Source: Volutella citrinella
Lineage: Eukaryota > Ascomycota > Sordariomycetes > Hypocreales > Nectriaceae
Assembly (NCBI GenBank): GCA_034401135.1
Contig: JAWZSP010000006.1
Coordinates: 3,782,001-3,846,000 of the forward strand
DNA length: 64,000 nt
Reading direction: 5' to 3'
Under the pieces are notes generated by a model that worked only from the letters and a program-made list of their open reading frames with translations, had not been told where the DNA came from and searched no databases. This document shows, piece by piece, positions 1 through 11,800 of this stretch. Numbering within the stretch: position 1 is the first letter of the stretch; every line of letters starts with the position of its first letter. The translations under genes and the position numbers were made by a program.

Positions 1-2482
1 GGCACGCCCATCTGAGGCTGGTTCTTGTTGATGTCCATGGCCACAGGCTCGACGGCTACATCAGGGGCGAGGGCCCCGTGCGCAGGCGTGCCTCCCAAAG
101 AGCGGCGGAAAAGCTTGGTGAGTCCATTGCGGACCCCCTGCTGGCCGACAATTGGAGGGTAGTGGTTCTTCTTCTGCTCTGCGGCAGCCGGTGGGGGTTG
201 CTGGGACTGCTGAACTGGCGTCTCCGTCTCGGGCCTGATCTGGGCCCCATCACTGTTTCTCCTAGTGTAGCGAGTGCGTCGGCCGCCAGTCTTGCGCTCC
301 TTCTTACTTGCCGCAGATTTGCCTGGTGATGGGCCAGCAGACCCTGTCTGTGCGTGCAAGCTCGACCGCCTATTGGGAGGAGGCGGTGGCATGGAAGAGG
401 AGAAGAGTTCCTGCTGAGCTGGGAATAGGTCGAGGGCCCGGTCATAATCAACAGAGCCGCTCAGACCAGTGAACGTCTGGCTCTGTGGGAGGGTGGCATT
501 CAGGGCCCAGTTACCCCTGGAGGCTGCGGTCGCGAAGCCGAACAAATCTGGGGACATGCGGCCGTTGCCGCCACGATTGGGCTTGGAGCTCTCCCGCATC
601 CAGATGTCCAGGCTAGACTCAAGAGACTGAATGTCCGAGTCGTCGCTGTCACTATCCCAATCATTGGTCCTCCGGTGAGACACAGTGGTTTCATCAGCAG
701 AGCGAGGGCGCTGAATGGCTCTCGCCCGGTCCTCGAATGTCATGCTAGCGTTGAAGTCTTGGAGGTTCTTTGCGACCTTGGATGGGGCAACCTCCCGCAG
801 TGGCACACCCGATGGGTGATCGAAGTGATCGTCTTCATCCCCGGACGCATCCGTCATGGCATCCTGGCTGCGATTGCGGCCCAGATCGCGCTGCCTGGAC
901 AGTGTGTCGTTGGAGTTTTGGAAACGTCGCAATGTCGACGTCGAGATTGTGTCCGGCGTGGGTGGCAGTGCCTGCTCATGGAGGCGAACACCACCCGGCG
1001 CATCGGTCAAGACTCTTCGTAGTGACAGTCGCTTCTCCTCCCTAGTCGTCTTACGACTAGGGGAGTTAGTGAGGCCGGATGCCGCATTCTCATAATCCCT
1101 ATTCCGGCTGTCTGGCCGGGTCTCTGCCTTCTTCAGTGAGCACGTCCTTTCGATCTGCTGAAGTGGCGAGTTCTGGTCAATGATGTCGGTGATGGTGTGA
1201 TACGGCGTGTATTTGTTAGAATTAGTAAGGGAGTTTGATCGCGCCGCCCGGGATAAGGGGCGAGCGCTCGCCAGCGATGTTCTTGGGCGCCGAATGTTGC
1301 CTCCCTTAGCGGGCATGCTATCGGCACCATCCAGAGTGAGCGTCTCATCCTGATCTTCCTCATCGGCATCTCGCTGCTTCTCCCCGTAAACGCTGACAAA
1401 GGAGCTCTCGCTCAACACACTCAAGCTGGGGCTCGCCAATGCTGCTGCGGCGGGACTGGTGTCCATGCCTTCGGGCACGTGGGGTAGACTGAGAACGCTG
1501 CCCTTAACTCCCAGATAGACGTTTCGAAGGTTCTCAGTGTGCCCACTGCGATCCGATAAGAAGCTGGGCATGCGATTCAGCATCTTGACATCGTCGTCGA
1601 GCCCTACCGTGTCGGGAATCGAGGCGGGCTGATCGAATTGCAGATTGGCGAAGTCGTGGGGCCCATAACCCGTTTCGACTTCGATCTGGCGGACCATGTT
1701 CCGTTCCTCGGCCAGCTGCGCCAGCTTGGCCTCCAGTGTGACAATCATGGCTACGGCCTCTTCGACGGCCTTGTCCCGCTTCTCCATCTCTTGCAACAGC
1801 CTGTCGTTCATCTCTTCGACCTGCGACTTCTCAGATTCGAGTGTCTCAACTCGATCCTCCAAGACAGTCTGTCGCTCCCGGCGGTGGTATAGCTCGAGCT
1901 TTAGGTCGAAGTTTTGCTTGTGGAGGCTGGAAATAACCTGACTTGTTAGTTCTTAGTCCTTCCGGCAAGACCCAGTCCATTGCTTACCTGCTCCATATCC
2001 TTGACACCCATTCCCTTCTTCTTAGACACATCACTTCCACTTGTCGATTGCGGTCGGCGCAGATCCAGCTCACTTGTCTTGTTGGGGGAGCTATATCCCG
2101 TGCTGGAGGCATCATGAGTCCCCCGCGGCCAGGCTGCCGTCTTGTCGACCTCAACCTTGCGCTCCTTCTGGAGCTTCTCCATGAGGAACGATGAGACGGC
2201 AGCATGGCGGGTGGAGTCGACACTGCCCTCGCGAGACATCCGTGGTGTTGCCCGTGGCGTCCCACGAGGGCTACCTGGGGGGTTTGAGCATGTCGAGTGG
2301 TGAAGGCGGTGTGTGGGGTGCGATGAGCCCAGCTTGGGGGATTGATGAATCTGGGAAGTAGAGCTGTTGGCGCTTTGAGACGTCATCCGGGTATTAGTGG
2401 TGCTGTTGGAGGATCGAGAGGCCGTTCGCGGGTGCGAAATGCGCGACCTGGTGTCATAAGGCTGCATATGAGGTCCGTCCAT
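1..2482 (-). CDS. Centrosomin-motif (Cnn_1N-like) coiled-coil protein, partial (C-terminus off window)
   Basis: Two exons: 2482-1988 and 1937 down to 1; the frame is still open at the window edge, so at least 810 residues are seen. Intron 1938-1987 (50 nt) has a GTAAGC donor, a CTAAC branch site and a CAG acceptor. I chose the ATG at 2482 because it has a good Kozak context (GCCAAAATGG); the frame is open further upstream but has no ATG there. Across the splice junction the protein reads MEQVISSLHKQNFDLKLELY, which matches the centrosomin N-terminal motif 1 found in microtubule-organising-centre proteins such as Mto1, Pcp1 and ApsB. A coiled coil of about 70 residues follows. The rest is Ser/Pro-rich and looks disordered, unlike the long coiled coils of ApsB. 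A role in microtubule nucleation or the spindle pole body is inferred from the motif alone. Confidence 0.8.
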
Positions 2483-5400
2483 TTTGGCGGTGTAGAACCA
2501 CGAGGGGCCGCGGGCAATCGTTGTTTGTAAGTGGGAGGGGCGAGAATGGGGTATCTGGCGGTGACGAGCTTTCGGCACAGCCTAGAGCTTTGTATTGGTC
2601 GGCAGAAGGGAGGCCGGTTGGGAAACAGCAGAAAGCAGCAGAAAAAGAAGCAAATAAGGCAATAGGCCGATGTTACACGTCGAGTTCGGGAACCGGCGTG
2701 GCTGAGGTATGGCGTTGGCCTGGGAGCTGATCAAGGTGACTGCCGTGCGGAGTATGCAGCTTAGACTGACAGCATCTCTAGCTTGCTTTGTGGAAGTATT
2801 TGCGAATGCAACGGGTGGCGATGATGGCAGAGACCCGGCAAGGACGTCTTGCTCTACCGCATGGTGGCCAGGGACCGTTGAATTCGATAGGCACAATCGA
2901 CCGGGCACAGGGGAAGGCGAGGCGAAGCGACCGAGTATGATATGCAGTATACTGTACGGAGTAAGGCTCGAGATACGAGGGTTGGCCTGGGGGCGAAGCG
3001 TGGACGGCACAATGGGAGACGTCGGACGCCCAGTGTCTGAGTCTGGGGTATCAAGGAATGCTGCGTCGTGTCTCAGCCGTTTTTGCTGTCGCAGAGGCAA
3101 GGTGGGCAGCCGAGCCGGTGGCCAAGCAGGACTGGGGACTGGACCAGGGTCACAATCGGCTGTTGCTCGACAGAGCAGCAGTTTCGGGTCGGTCTGGTCT
3201 GGCGATGACGGGTGGTGAAGGGATACAGGTAGAGTGGTCGCAGGAGACGGGAGGAGGTTCTGCAGCCAGCCGGTGACAAAGCAGTGCGGAAGGCAGGACA
3301 AGGAAGGCTGCGAGTGCCTAATCGGCTGTGCTTGTCCAATGAATAGAGGCTAATCCGGCAGTCCAATGCAAGGGGGAGAGACAGGACTGGCAATTCTGAG
3401 TCTGGGCTGTCTGGAGGTCCGAGAATGAGAGGAGGAGGCAATGGTAATAGGTCGAGGTAGCACGCAGGAGACAGTTGGACGCGAGAAGACACAAGACGCG
3501 AGAGGGAAAGAGAGGCAATGGCGCGAAAGCGACGGGTAGGTTAAATTACTTTTACTGTGACGGCTAGCAGCACCTGGGCATCTCGCGCTTGGAGTGGCAT
3601 CCGCCGCCGTCGTTTAGGGGCACCGCTCGTCTTGATCCCTAAATGGGCACGAGCCGCCAGGGGAGGGAGAGCGCACAGTGGTTGGCGCAGGGTGTGCGCA
3701 GGGTGCATTAGCGCCTGCAGCGGGGGAGCCCCGCGGCGCCATGGCGGCCCACCCCAGGCACTGCAACATTAGTGGCCGTCGCAGGCCGTCGGTCGCAGCT
3801 GTTAGTGGGGAGATTTATCCCCTCTGACCGTCTGACGAGCACCCGTCCTGATAATGCCACCCGTGGATCGTCTGCTGCGGCTTCAGAGGCTCATAAGGCC
3901 TGTTTGTGCCCTGGACTCGCCCCACCTCAGGTGCATGACGGATGGGCCCTAGGAATCCCGTCTGCCATTCAGGTGATAATCCAGAGGCTATGGGCAGGCT
4001 TTGGGCAGAGCAACCCATCGCCAATTCGTCATCCACAGTGGTCGCCCATCGCAACAGGCCAATGCCTGTCTCGAGGATCGACCTCTGGTCTGTGCAGCGC
4101 ATCGAGGTGGAATGCAGATGGCCATGGGGATTGTTTATTTTGATCAGGTTCGCCCTGCCATAGGCCACGGCTCATGCCTTGCTCCAGCATGGCAACAAGA
4201 TGAGGTCATCAAGTCATGCAGCTGGAGCATTGTGGCCGCCCAATGGCGGCGCCATGTATTGGTTCCGTGGTCCTGTTGAATGTCGTCACATTTTGCACCA
4301 CCACCACCATGACCACGCGAAATCAAATCGCACAAAACGGGCACGCCTTAACAGCCGCAACCTCTGTGACTGCGACCTGCGACCTGCCTCGGCCGCACAT
4401 CCATCACTGCATCCATCTCAGCTCACTGCCCCGCGGGCGCCGCCAATCAGAGCGCCTTCCAGCATCGTGGGGAGCATGGGACCCCGGCTGCCGGATAGGA
4501 GACTAAGGAGAGAGGCGCCAGGCAACTTGGCCGAGATGGATGTGATGGGGAGTAGCATTGTGCTTTCGGACCTGGCAAGGCCCCCGCCCATCAGGTACGC
4601 AGCTATGATATTAGACTGATAGTAATTAATAGTGTATATTGGGCCGAAGCTCGCCTACCACCAGGAGCGAGGACGCCGGTGCGAGCCTGTGCCCACCGTC
4701 GTTGCTTTTGGCAGTGTCTCCTCAAACACCCGGCGTCGGAGTGGCTGAGCCCCCATTTCCTCCCTCGTGTGTGGCTCAATGGCTCGGCTCGTCTCGCCAA
4801 TTCCCAATCTCGCACCAGATTTGCCCAATTTGAGGCATGGGGCTTTCTCGGCGTCGGAGAGTAAGAGCAGGCAAGGGGGGGAAGGACGAGGCCAGAAAAG
4901 AAGTGGCTGGGAAATGGCAGTGTGAGCTTCTGAAGCACCAAACTCTAATCACCCTCAGCTGTTTCATCTCCACCCGCGTTTCAATGCCTGGTCCGGAATC
5001 ACGTACGACCTCCCCCAGGACCTGATCCGGGCCCTAGGCAGGTCCCCTTCCCACTTGGCTACCGGTAAGACGGAACTCGAAGCGGGCCCGGATGAGCCAT
5101 GCCCCAGACCCTTGCGATAGTAGCCTGATGGCGATGCGAGCTGCTGCGTTTGCTAGTGGATTTACTGCTGCAGCCAACACCACCACAGAAATCCAAGCCT
5201 CCTCAGAAAATATCGTCGACTAGCGCGTCCGGCGCCCAAAACCTCCAGTCTCCAAGCCATCATCCTCCTCCACGCGTCGGTCCGTCCGGGTAGCGCCGTC
5301 CAAGCTGCGGCTAGGGCTTTGGTGCCAGCTCCTGATGGCCTAGCTTCGACCCCCAACTGCCGAAGCCGAACCCACTCAGGCCTCGTTTCAGCCCTCCTGA

Positions 5401-7143
5401 CTACGTACTCTTAGCCTTTGGGTCCAAGAATTCCGTAATCCCGACGCCGTGACGCCTCGTGCCTCGTATCGGATCACTCAGCCGTCGGCCGAAGCACGTG
5501 CGTGGCTGAAGGATGACCCGCTCAAGACCGCTCTGCTCTGAGTCTCAGGATGTGCGTGCCCTCTCTTGCTGTAGATCCGAGACGCCATGAAGATTGTTGT
5601 TGGTCCTGGAAAGAGTAGTTTGCTCGTGCTGCATGCTGCCCCTCAATAGCCCACTGCAAGCTGCGACCAACCTGCAAGCTGCAATGCAGGTTCTTGAGGG
5701 CATGGACGCCACATTCATGCGCTACGAGACAGTTTCCAGGGATTTGCCGGACCAACTGGGAAAATCCTTTGAGAAACGCGACTGGATATATCGCTTGCAT
5801 CAATAATTCGGTGAAGGTGGCAAAGCAATCCCATTCGCGGACGTGGGCTATGTCACGGCCAGGACAGCATTCAGTATCGACAATGCTTCACGATGTTGAG
5901 AAATTGGTGACCGCATACACATTTCGGCTCAATAAATCCCACATTTGGAAGCAAGCCAATCAGTACATCGAATTGATGGATTCTCCAGGTCTGGCCTGTA
6001 AGTCTTCATTGTGGGCTGACATCCCTACTATCAAATGTCACATCGGCAGTATCATACCCTCAGATTTCCAAACTATGAGATCTTAGATTGTAACAACATA
6101 CAAATACTCATCAAGCCCGGAGCTTGCACGCCCGAGTCGCATGTCTTGTTGAGGGGTGCATCCACTGTCAATCACAATGCCCTGAGCGTTACTTGTGGAG
6201 GAGCCTTTTCGAGCCAAAATTCCGTTTAGAAGCCATATTGCGGAAACCAAGTTCATCAATGGCCTTTCAGACTGGGCCTTCCACTCCAGTGCTATAGTAC
6301 CCCTTGCATAGACAGGTTTAGAAAGACCCCAGTCCCCACGAATGACGAACCGAGACGCCAGGATGAGCTACTCTTCTTTTGATCTCCGATTTCTCTCATT
6401 TCACCTCCATCCCAACCAAGATTACCCTTCCAAGAACAACCGCAAGATAACTTCATTGGAATGTGCTCTTATCCTCCCTTAAACTAGCCCTCGGGGGTGA
6501 TTTGTCGCCGGTCATAGGGCATCAGCGAGAATGGTAGTTTCGCCCCGATCTCAGACGTTGAAAGCCGGATTCAAGTTCTGACAGCCAATTCATGATCATA
6601 TCCAAGCGCAAACCGCAAACTATGACCTGGCCAGTGGATTACAGAAGACTCGCGAACTGTTGTAGATGGCGGAGGATGGCTGGTCACATCCAACTACGAG
6701 TAGAGGGAAGATTTGTGATAGTTCAAAGCTTGCGAGGCTTCTACCCATCTCCGCCAAGAGCCAAACCTGCCAAGTGCAATGTGCTTGAGAGACACGCCCA
6801 TTATTTGTTGGCTACAGTGGTTTCGACTTCTACTTCTGTAAATACTCCTTCACGCTTAGCATTGCAACTCCCCCGATCTCCAAAGGTTTCGGAAATGATG
6901 AGAGATATGTTAGAAGATGCGCGATACCTAGTAGGCGTGCACACTTCGAATATATGGATACTCGATGCTGGAGCCCGACGACGTGGAGTAAGCAGGGCCA
7001 GTCCAGCACCGAGGAATGACTTCAACGATTAGATAGCGGCGACACGATTGCAAAAGGAGAGCTTTGAGACTTGCATGGAAAAGAAATGCTAAAATTGACC
7101 CCAAACGCCGATCTTCATGCGTGACGTACGTAGTACATACAGT
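2483..7143. other. Intergenic, no supported gene (4.7 kb)
   Basis: This stretch separates the start of the Cnn_1N-like gene from the stop of the Yos9 gene. The first 1 kb next to 2482 is pyrimidine-rich on the minus strand and probably holds the promoter and 5' leader of the Cnn_1N-like gene. Several open frames of 60-240 codons exist on both strands (for example 2582-3301 minus and 6592-7032 plus), but they overlap one another, lack plausible splice structure and have translations resembling no family I know. Confidence 0.6.
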
Positions 7144-8817
7144 TCAAAGCTCATCCTTATAAAACTTCTCCTGGCTTCCCTCCGCACCAGCCTCGTCCTT
7201 CTTCGCGTTTTCGTCTTCGGCCTTGCCATCCGGCACCTGGCCGCCATCAGCTGGTTGGGCGTCCTTCTTTTTGCCACTCTTCTTTGATGCCGCCTGCACC
7301 GTGGGCTCCTCCTCGTCCTCTTCCTGATCAATGTATGCGCGCAGTTCCCGAGGCTCACCACCCGGAAGCTCAACCATCTCCAGTTTCCACCCCTTATCCT
7401 TGGCTAGATCCTTTATCTTTTTGATCATATCTTTGACTGAAACCGGATCCAGCTCGAGATCCCTCATCTGCTTGTCACTGAGAATAGTCACTTCGCCCCC
7501 GTCGGCCTTGGCCTTGCCCTTGGCGACCATCTCAATGAAGCGTTCAAAGTCCGAATCGGTGTTAGGGAAATAGCTCCGGGGAGGAGCCAACTTGACTGGA
7601 GGCTGGCCATCCTCGTCTGCGCCGGAGAGGACATTGCGAGCCCCGACGACTACTCCACCGATGTTGACAGGTTTCCGAGACTCAGCCTTATCTTTTTGGT
7701 CCTCGGCGAGGTCGGGCAGTGAAGTCTCGCTCTCAGCCTCACCTTCAGCCTCGCCTTGCTCTTCTACAATGGCGTCCTCCGCGTTCAACTTCTCTTGGTC
7801 CAATAGCAAGTGCTGAGAATCGTCATCGACAATCAGCTTGCAGCTGATGGGATTCGCTGCCTTCTCACCTGGAGGCAGGAAGGCTGCATCGTTACATAGC
7901 CTGGGAGTGTTGACAATCATGAGGTAGGCACAGATGGTAACCTCCTCGATCCAGCCGATACGGTCGGCTTTGAGCTCTGGCACGCAGTGGTACTGCACCT
8001 CGATGGTCCGCTCCCTACCGGTCAAGTCGCAGATGGTACCTCCTTCCAGCTTTTGGACGAGATAACGTTGATCGCCCTTGGCCTGTAGCTCGGCCGGTGG
8101 CGGGGGTTCTTGGCCGTTCTGCTTGGCCTGATATGCCGCATTGGCGGGAATTGTGGGAGTGTTACCCAGGACGTACTCGGCAGTTTGGGGATCCCGCTGT
8201 GGCGGCTTGCCGTTGGGAATAGACGGCAGAGCATGGAACTGGACAATTTCATGGTTGTTGCAGAAGCTGTAGCTCCACCAACCCGACATGAAATATAGGC
8301 AAGATTCCTCGAGCTTCGCGATTAGATCCCAGCCGCTCGCAGTGGCTCGAACCAACTCCCGTGCTGCCTCGGCTTCGGCAAGCTCGCTTGCCGTTTGGTT
8401 GTCGGCTGTGACTGGCTGTATCACAGGAATCGAGCACAGATACTGGTGTGAGGCCATGTTCATGATTTCGTACGTGTGGGATGGGTCAGAGGGGTCATCC
8501 TGGCGTCCATTGTGTGGTTTCTCATCGCGGTCGTCAGCTGCTCGCACGTTGTCTAATGTGGATTGCGAAAAGTCGGCTGAGTAGGTAGAGTGTGAGCCCC
8601 CCTTCTCGATGAAAGCTTTGGCTTCTCGTTCGGAGATGAATCCATCGTCGAACACAACATCAAACTAGCCGAGGTCAGCCACGGTTGCCACCGTGTCGTC
8701 AGCTCAATGGGAGCTTACCTGGGGATATGCCAGCAAGTCCTCGTGGATGGTGAACTGATGGGATCGGGCGCTGCAGAGGCGCGAAGCGACCAACAGGAGA
8801 AGATTGAGGCGGCGCAT
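7144..8817 (-). CDS. YOS9: Yos9/OS-9 ERAD lectin (MRH domain, C-terminal KDEL)
   Basis: Exons 8817-8719 and 8664-7144 give 539 aa; intron 8665-8718 (54 nt) has a GTAAGC donor and a TAG acceptor. Residues 1 to about 19 (MRRLNLLLLVASRLCSARS) form a signal peptide. An MRH (mannose-6-phosphate receptor homology) domain spans about 155-296: the GWWSYSFCNN block (W162, W163), Q175 in VQFH, the TIEVQYHC block, and EEVTICAY with E274 and Y280 supply the usual glycan-contact positions, and paired cysteines are kept. The tail is acidic and Lys-rich and ends KDEL, an ER retrieval signal. Known family role: an ER-lumen lectin that delivers misfolded glycoproteins with trimmed mannose chains to the Hrd1 ligase. 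S. cerevisiae Yos9 ends HDEL; KDEL here is a small variation. Confidence 0.93.
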
Positions 8818-11800
8818 TGTGCCGTGGCGCGCGAGCTTTGCTCACATAGAGCTCCTCAAGATGGTTGCTTTGATGGTCTTCGGAGCGCGCCGTTGAGCTC
8901 CAGGTGTCATGATGGGGCCGAGGGGACTTGAGAGGTCAGGGTGGCACTGTCCAGCCATGGAGTGGCGGTGGGCCGGAGATTTTCCGATCTTCTGTGGCTG
9001 CCTGGCTGTGGCTGGTGAGATGGCCCTACGAGATGGGGCATGAGACATTGACGGTGACGCATGACCACCAAAACCTCCAAGCGCGTTTACACTTTAGCGC
9101 CCGCGGGGATCAGCGACAGATCTGTTTTTGTCCACTCATTGCATCAATTTCGACAGGTATATTCCCAGTACGTAATCCACGGCCAGGCCGGAGTAATTTT
9201 AACAGGTTGCAATACTCCTTAGTCCGTCCCACCCTTGAGAAGCTCGCACTACAGTCGGGACCAACGGACGCTCGTTTTTCCTGGACTCAGAACCCCGTTG
9301 CCGTTGAGGACCATGCGCTGGTCAGATGACCTGGAGCAATTTCTTTAGAGTTTTCGAAAGTTCCCCGGTGCTCGTGAAGAAATCCCTTTCTGCAACATCA
9401 GAAGCGCTTGGCGGATCCATTGTTGCGTTCCAAAAAAGAGACCAACAAAAAACCGTTGCACATTACCAGGAATATCCTGGTAACTGCCTTCGGTCATTGG
9501 AGACCATTCTGGAATCCAAACATCAGGAGAGTCAGACTATCTGACCGGAAGCGCTACTGCGACACGTGTTAAGAGGACAGTCTATCTGAGCACGTTAATA
9601 CTCCTCCAAACAACAGGCACCATCCCAGCGAGTGAATGAAGTTCCAAGGTTGCTGATTCAGTTTGATCCAGTGCCCACTAGGCCCGCAGAGCTCGGACGG
9701 TGCTTGCAGCAATCTGCGAGCCATCCCGCCCGCTCTCGAACTGGTTGGGTGCGTAATCGGGCCTGTTGGCTGGCTTGGCTGTTTCTGAATTCGTTTCTAG
9801 ACAGACTCCAAGCGCTCGTTCATGGCATGATGTTGATTACTGCATCTCATAGCACAAAGGCAACTTGATCCTCTCGGAACAGCCCTTGTCATAAATGAGT
9901 AACGCCGAGAGAGAATAGAAATGATGCAATGCGACGTAATACAATGCTCGACAACGCACACAACGCTCTCTGCTGTCTCAATTCCTTGCTGTCCTAATTG
10001 CCGTGCACACGTAGTCATCGCTTTGGCTCTTGTTACTCGGCATCTGCCGGTTACAGCGAAACCGACTCAGTGCATAAGGTACGGAGGGAGACGCCAATGG
10101 GGACTGTTTTCAGCTGTGGGAGGTCCTGCTGATGCTGCATGATGGATGTGGTCTGGACTCGCTAGTTGAGCGCCCCATTTGATCCAATGTGACTTGCTTC
10201 TGACGCCTGTCGATCGGGCGTGTTGGGCAACTGCCGTCCAATGTGCAGGGCCGTTGGTTGGCCAAAGCCGCGGGAAGTACAAAGCGATCCCACGCTTCAT
10301 GAGACGCACCGCACACTCGTAACGCGGAGGCCTAGCGAATAGGGTTGCTGCAATGCTGATTTTGGTCGCGGTGCTGCAAAGATACTCTGGGTGTGACCAA
10401 TTAAGCGGTGAGTACACCCACTACGTATCGCATGCCAGAAGCCTCAGTTGCGAGCCTTCTCTCGATTCAAGGCGGTGTTTTGCACTTTTGTGTTGACGGC
10501 ACCGCTACTCCTTGCATAACCGCCTCACCTTCGGGAACTGTGCAGCTCTGATTCAGCCTTGGTGAAGAGCTCTCGTGTACGTACTGTGTCCTGCCTCGTT
10601 ATCGTGTACTCTGTGCTCCGTAGTTGTCGGTCAATCGTCTGGGGAAAGGGGCATCCCACCACCAGGCTTGGATGGAACACCACGCCTCCCATGTGCCTCC
10701 CACGCCGCCAACAGAAGCCAGAGTGGGCCTGCTGAAGAGGAGGAAACCTTAGCGAACCACTAGGGTTCGTGATCTACACCGTATCAAGTTGTGCCCATGT
10801 AGGACATGATCAACATCAGGGACAAGAGAGCACACGCACGCAATGTGGGGAGGATGGGGGCCAAAGCCGACCTGTAAGCAATGCGTAGAGCCCATGTTGA
10901 AGTAAACATTGCCAGGGCCCTCTGCCCGGGCGCTCGTTACGCGCTTTCGTTCATGTGGCAAAACGCAGTGAGAGCCGAGACGAGTGAGGATCGCAGGTGG
11001 CGCCCCCTGGCTGGGGTTGCATCAGCGTCGGGTTCTCTCAAGAGGCCGTCCGTGTTTTGGAGGGTATCAATGGTTGACTGCCGCGGCCAGCAGAGTGGCT
11101 GCGGTCAGTAAGTGTCCGGTATGGTGAAGCAGCGGCGGATCACGAGATGGCGGCTGCCAGCCGAATCTGCTCCCGACAGCGCAGAAAGCTTCATCGGAGC
11201 TTTTCCCACGCCGCTTCCTCCTCGTGGCCATCACGGCATATTGCAGCGTCCGGTATGCCTACCGAAGTCGGTCCCACGGCACGGGCGCATGGCATCATCA
11301 GGACCACCACCAGCAAAACGCCAAGATGAATACCGTCCCAACGTCCCAAGTCTGGTTTGAGCGGCGCAAAAAAGAAAGGCTGAGCTAGGGCCCTATTTGG
11401 CACTCTCCAGAGTCGATCGTTGACCCACCTCGTTGGCCCGAGATGGCCGTCGAATAGCGTGGGATGGCAGGCAAGGGGCTTCCCTCCCGCCTCGTGCGCC
11501 GGGAGCCAATCGAACGGATGGTGGGGCGGGTCTCAGACAAGATGCTGCCCGTCGAGAGCCAGTCGCTGCCATGGCCGCCTCATTTTGGAGAGGGTGACCG
11601 GCCCAGAGGTCAAGGATCTCGTGGGCTCCATGCACTCACTTCAGGTGGCCTCTGGGCGCTGTATCCCAGTTCGCCCAGCCCACAGCCCACCCACTGGCGG
11701 CATACTACAGCGCACCACGCGCGCAGCCCACGGGCGGCGCAGGCAAATGACGCCGCGTGCTGGTCCTCCATCTCGTTTCGTTTGGTGATGTGACTCAGAT

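Noticed and set aside
2582..3301. 239-codon open frame on the minus strand upstream of the Cnn_1N-like gene
   Set aside because: Low-complexity Ser/Pro/Leu translation from a pyrimidine-rich leader; resembles no family and fits a 5' UTR or promoter better.
5522..6086. Overlapping frames on both strands (up to 130 codons), including a segment reading DLPDQLGKSF
   Set aside because: Frames contradict each other, no splice-linked continuation, and no recognisable family.
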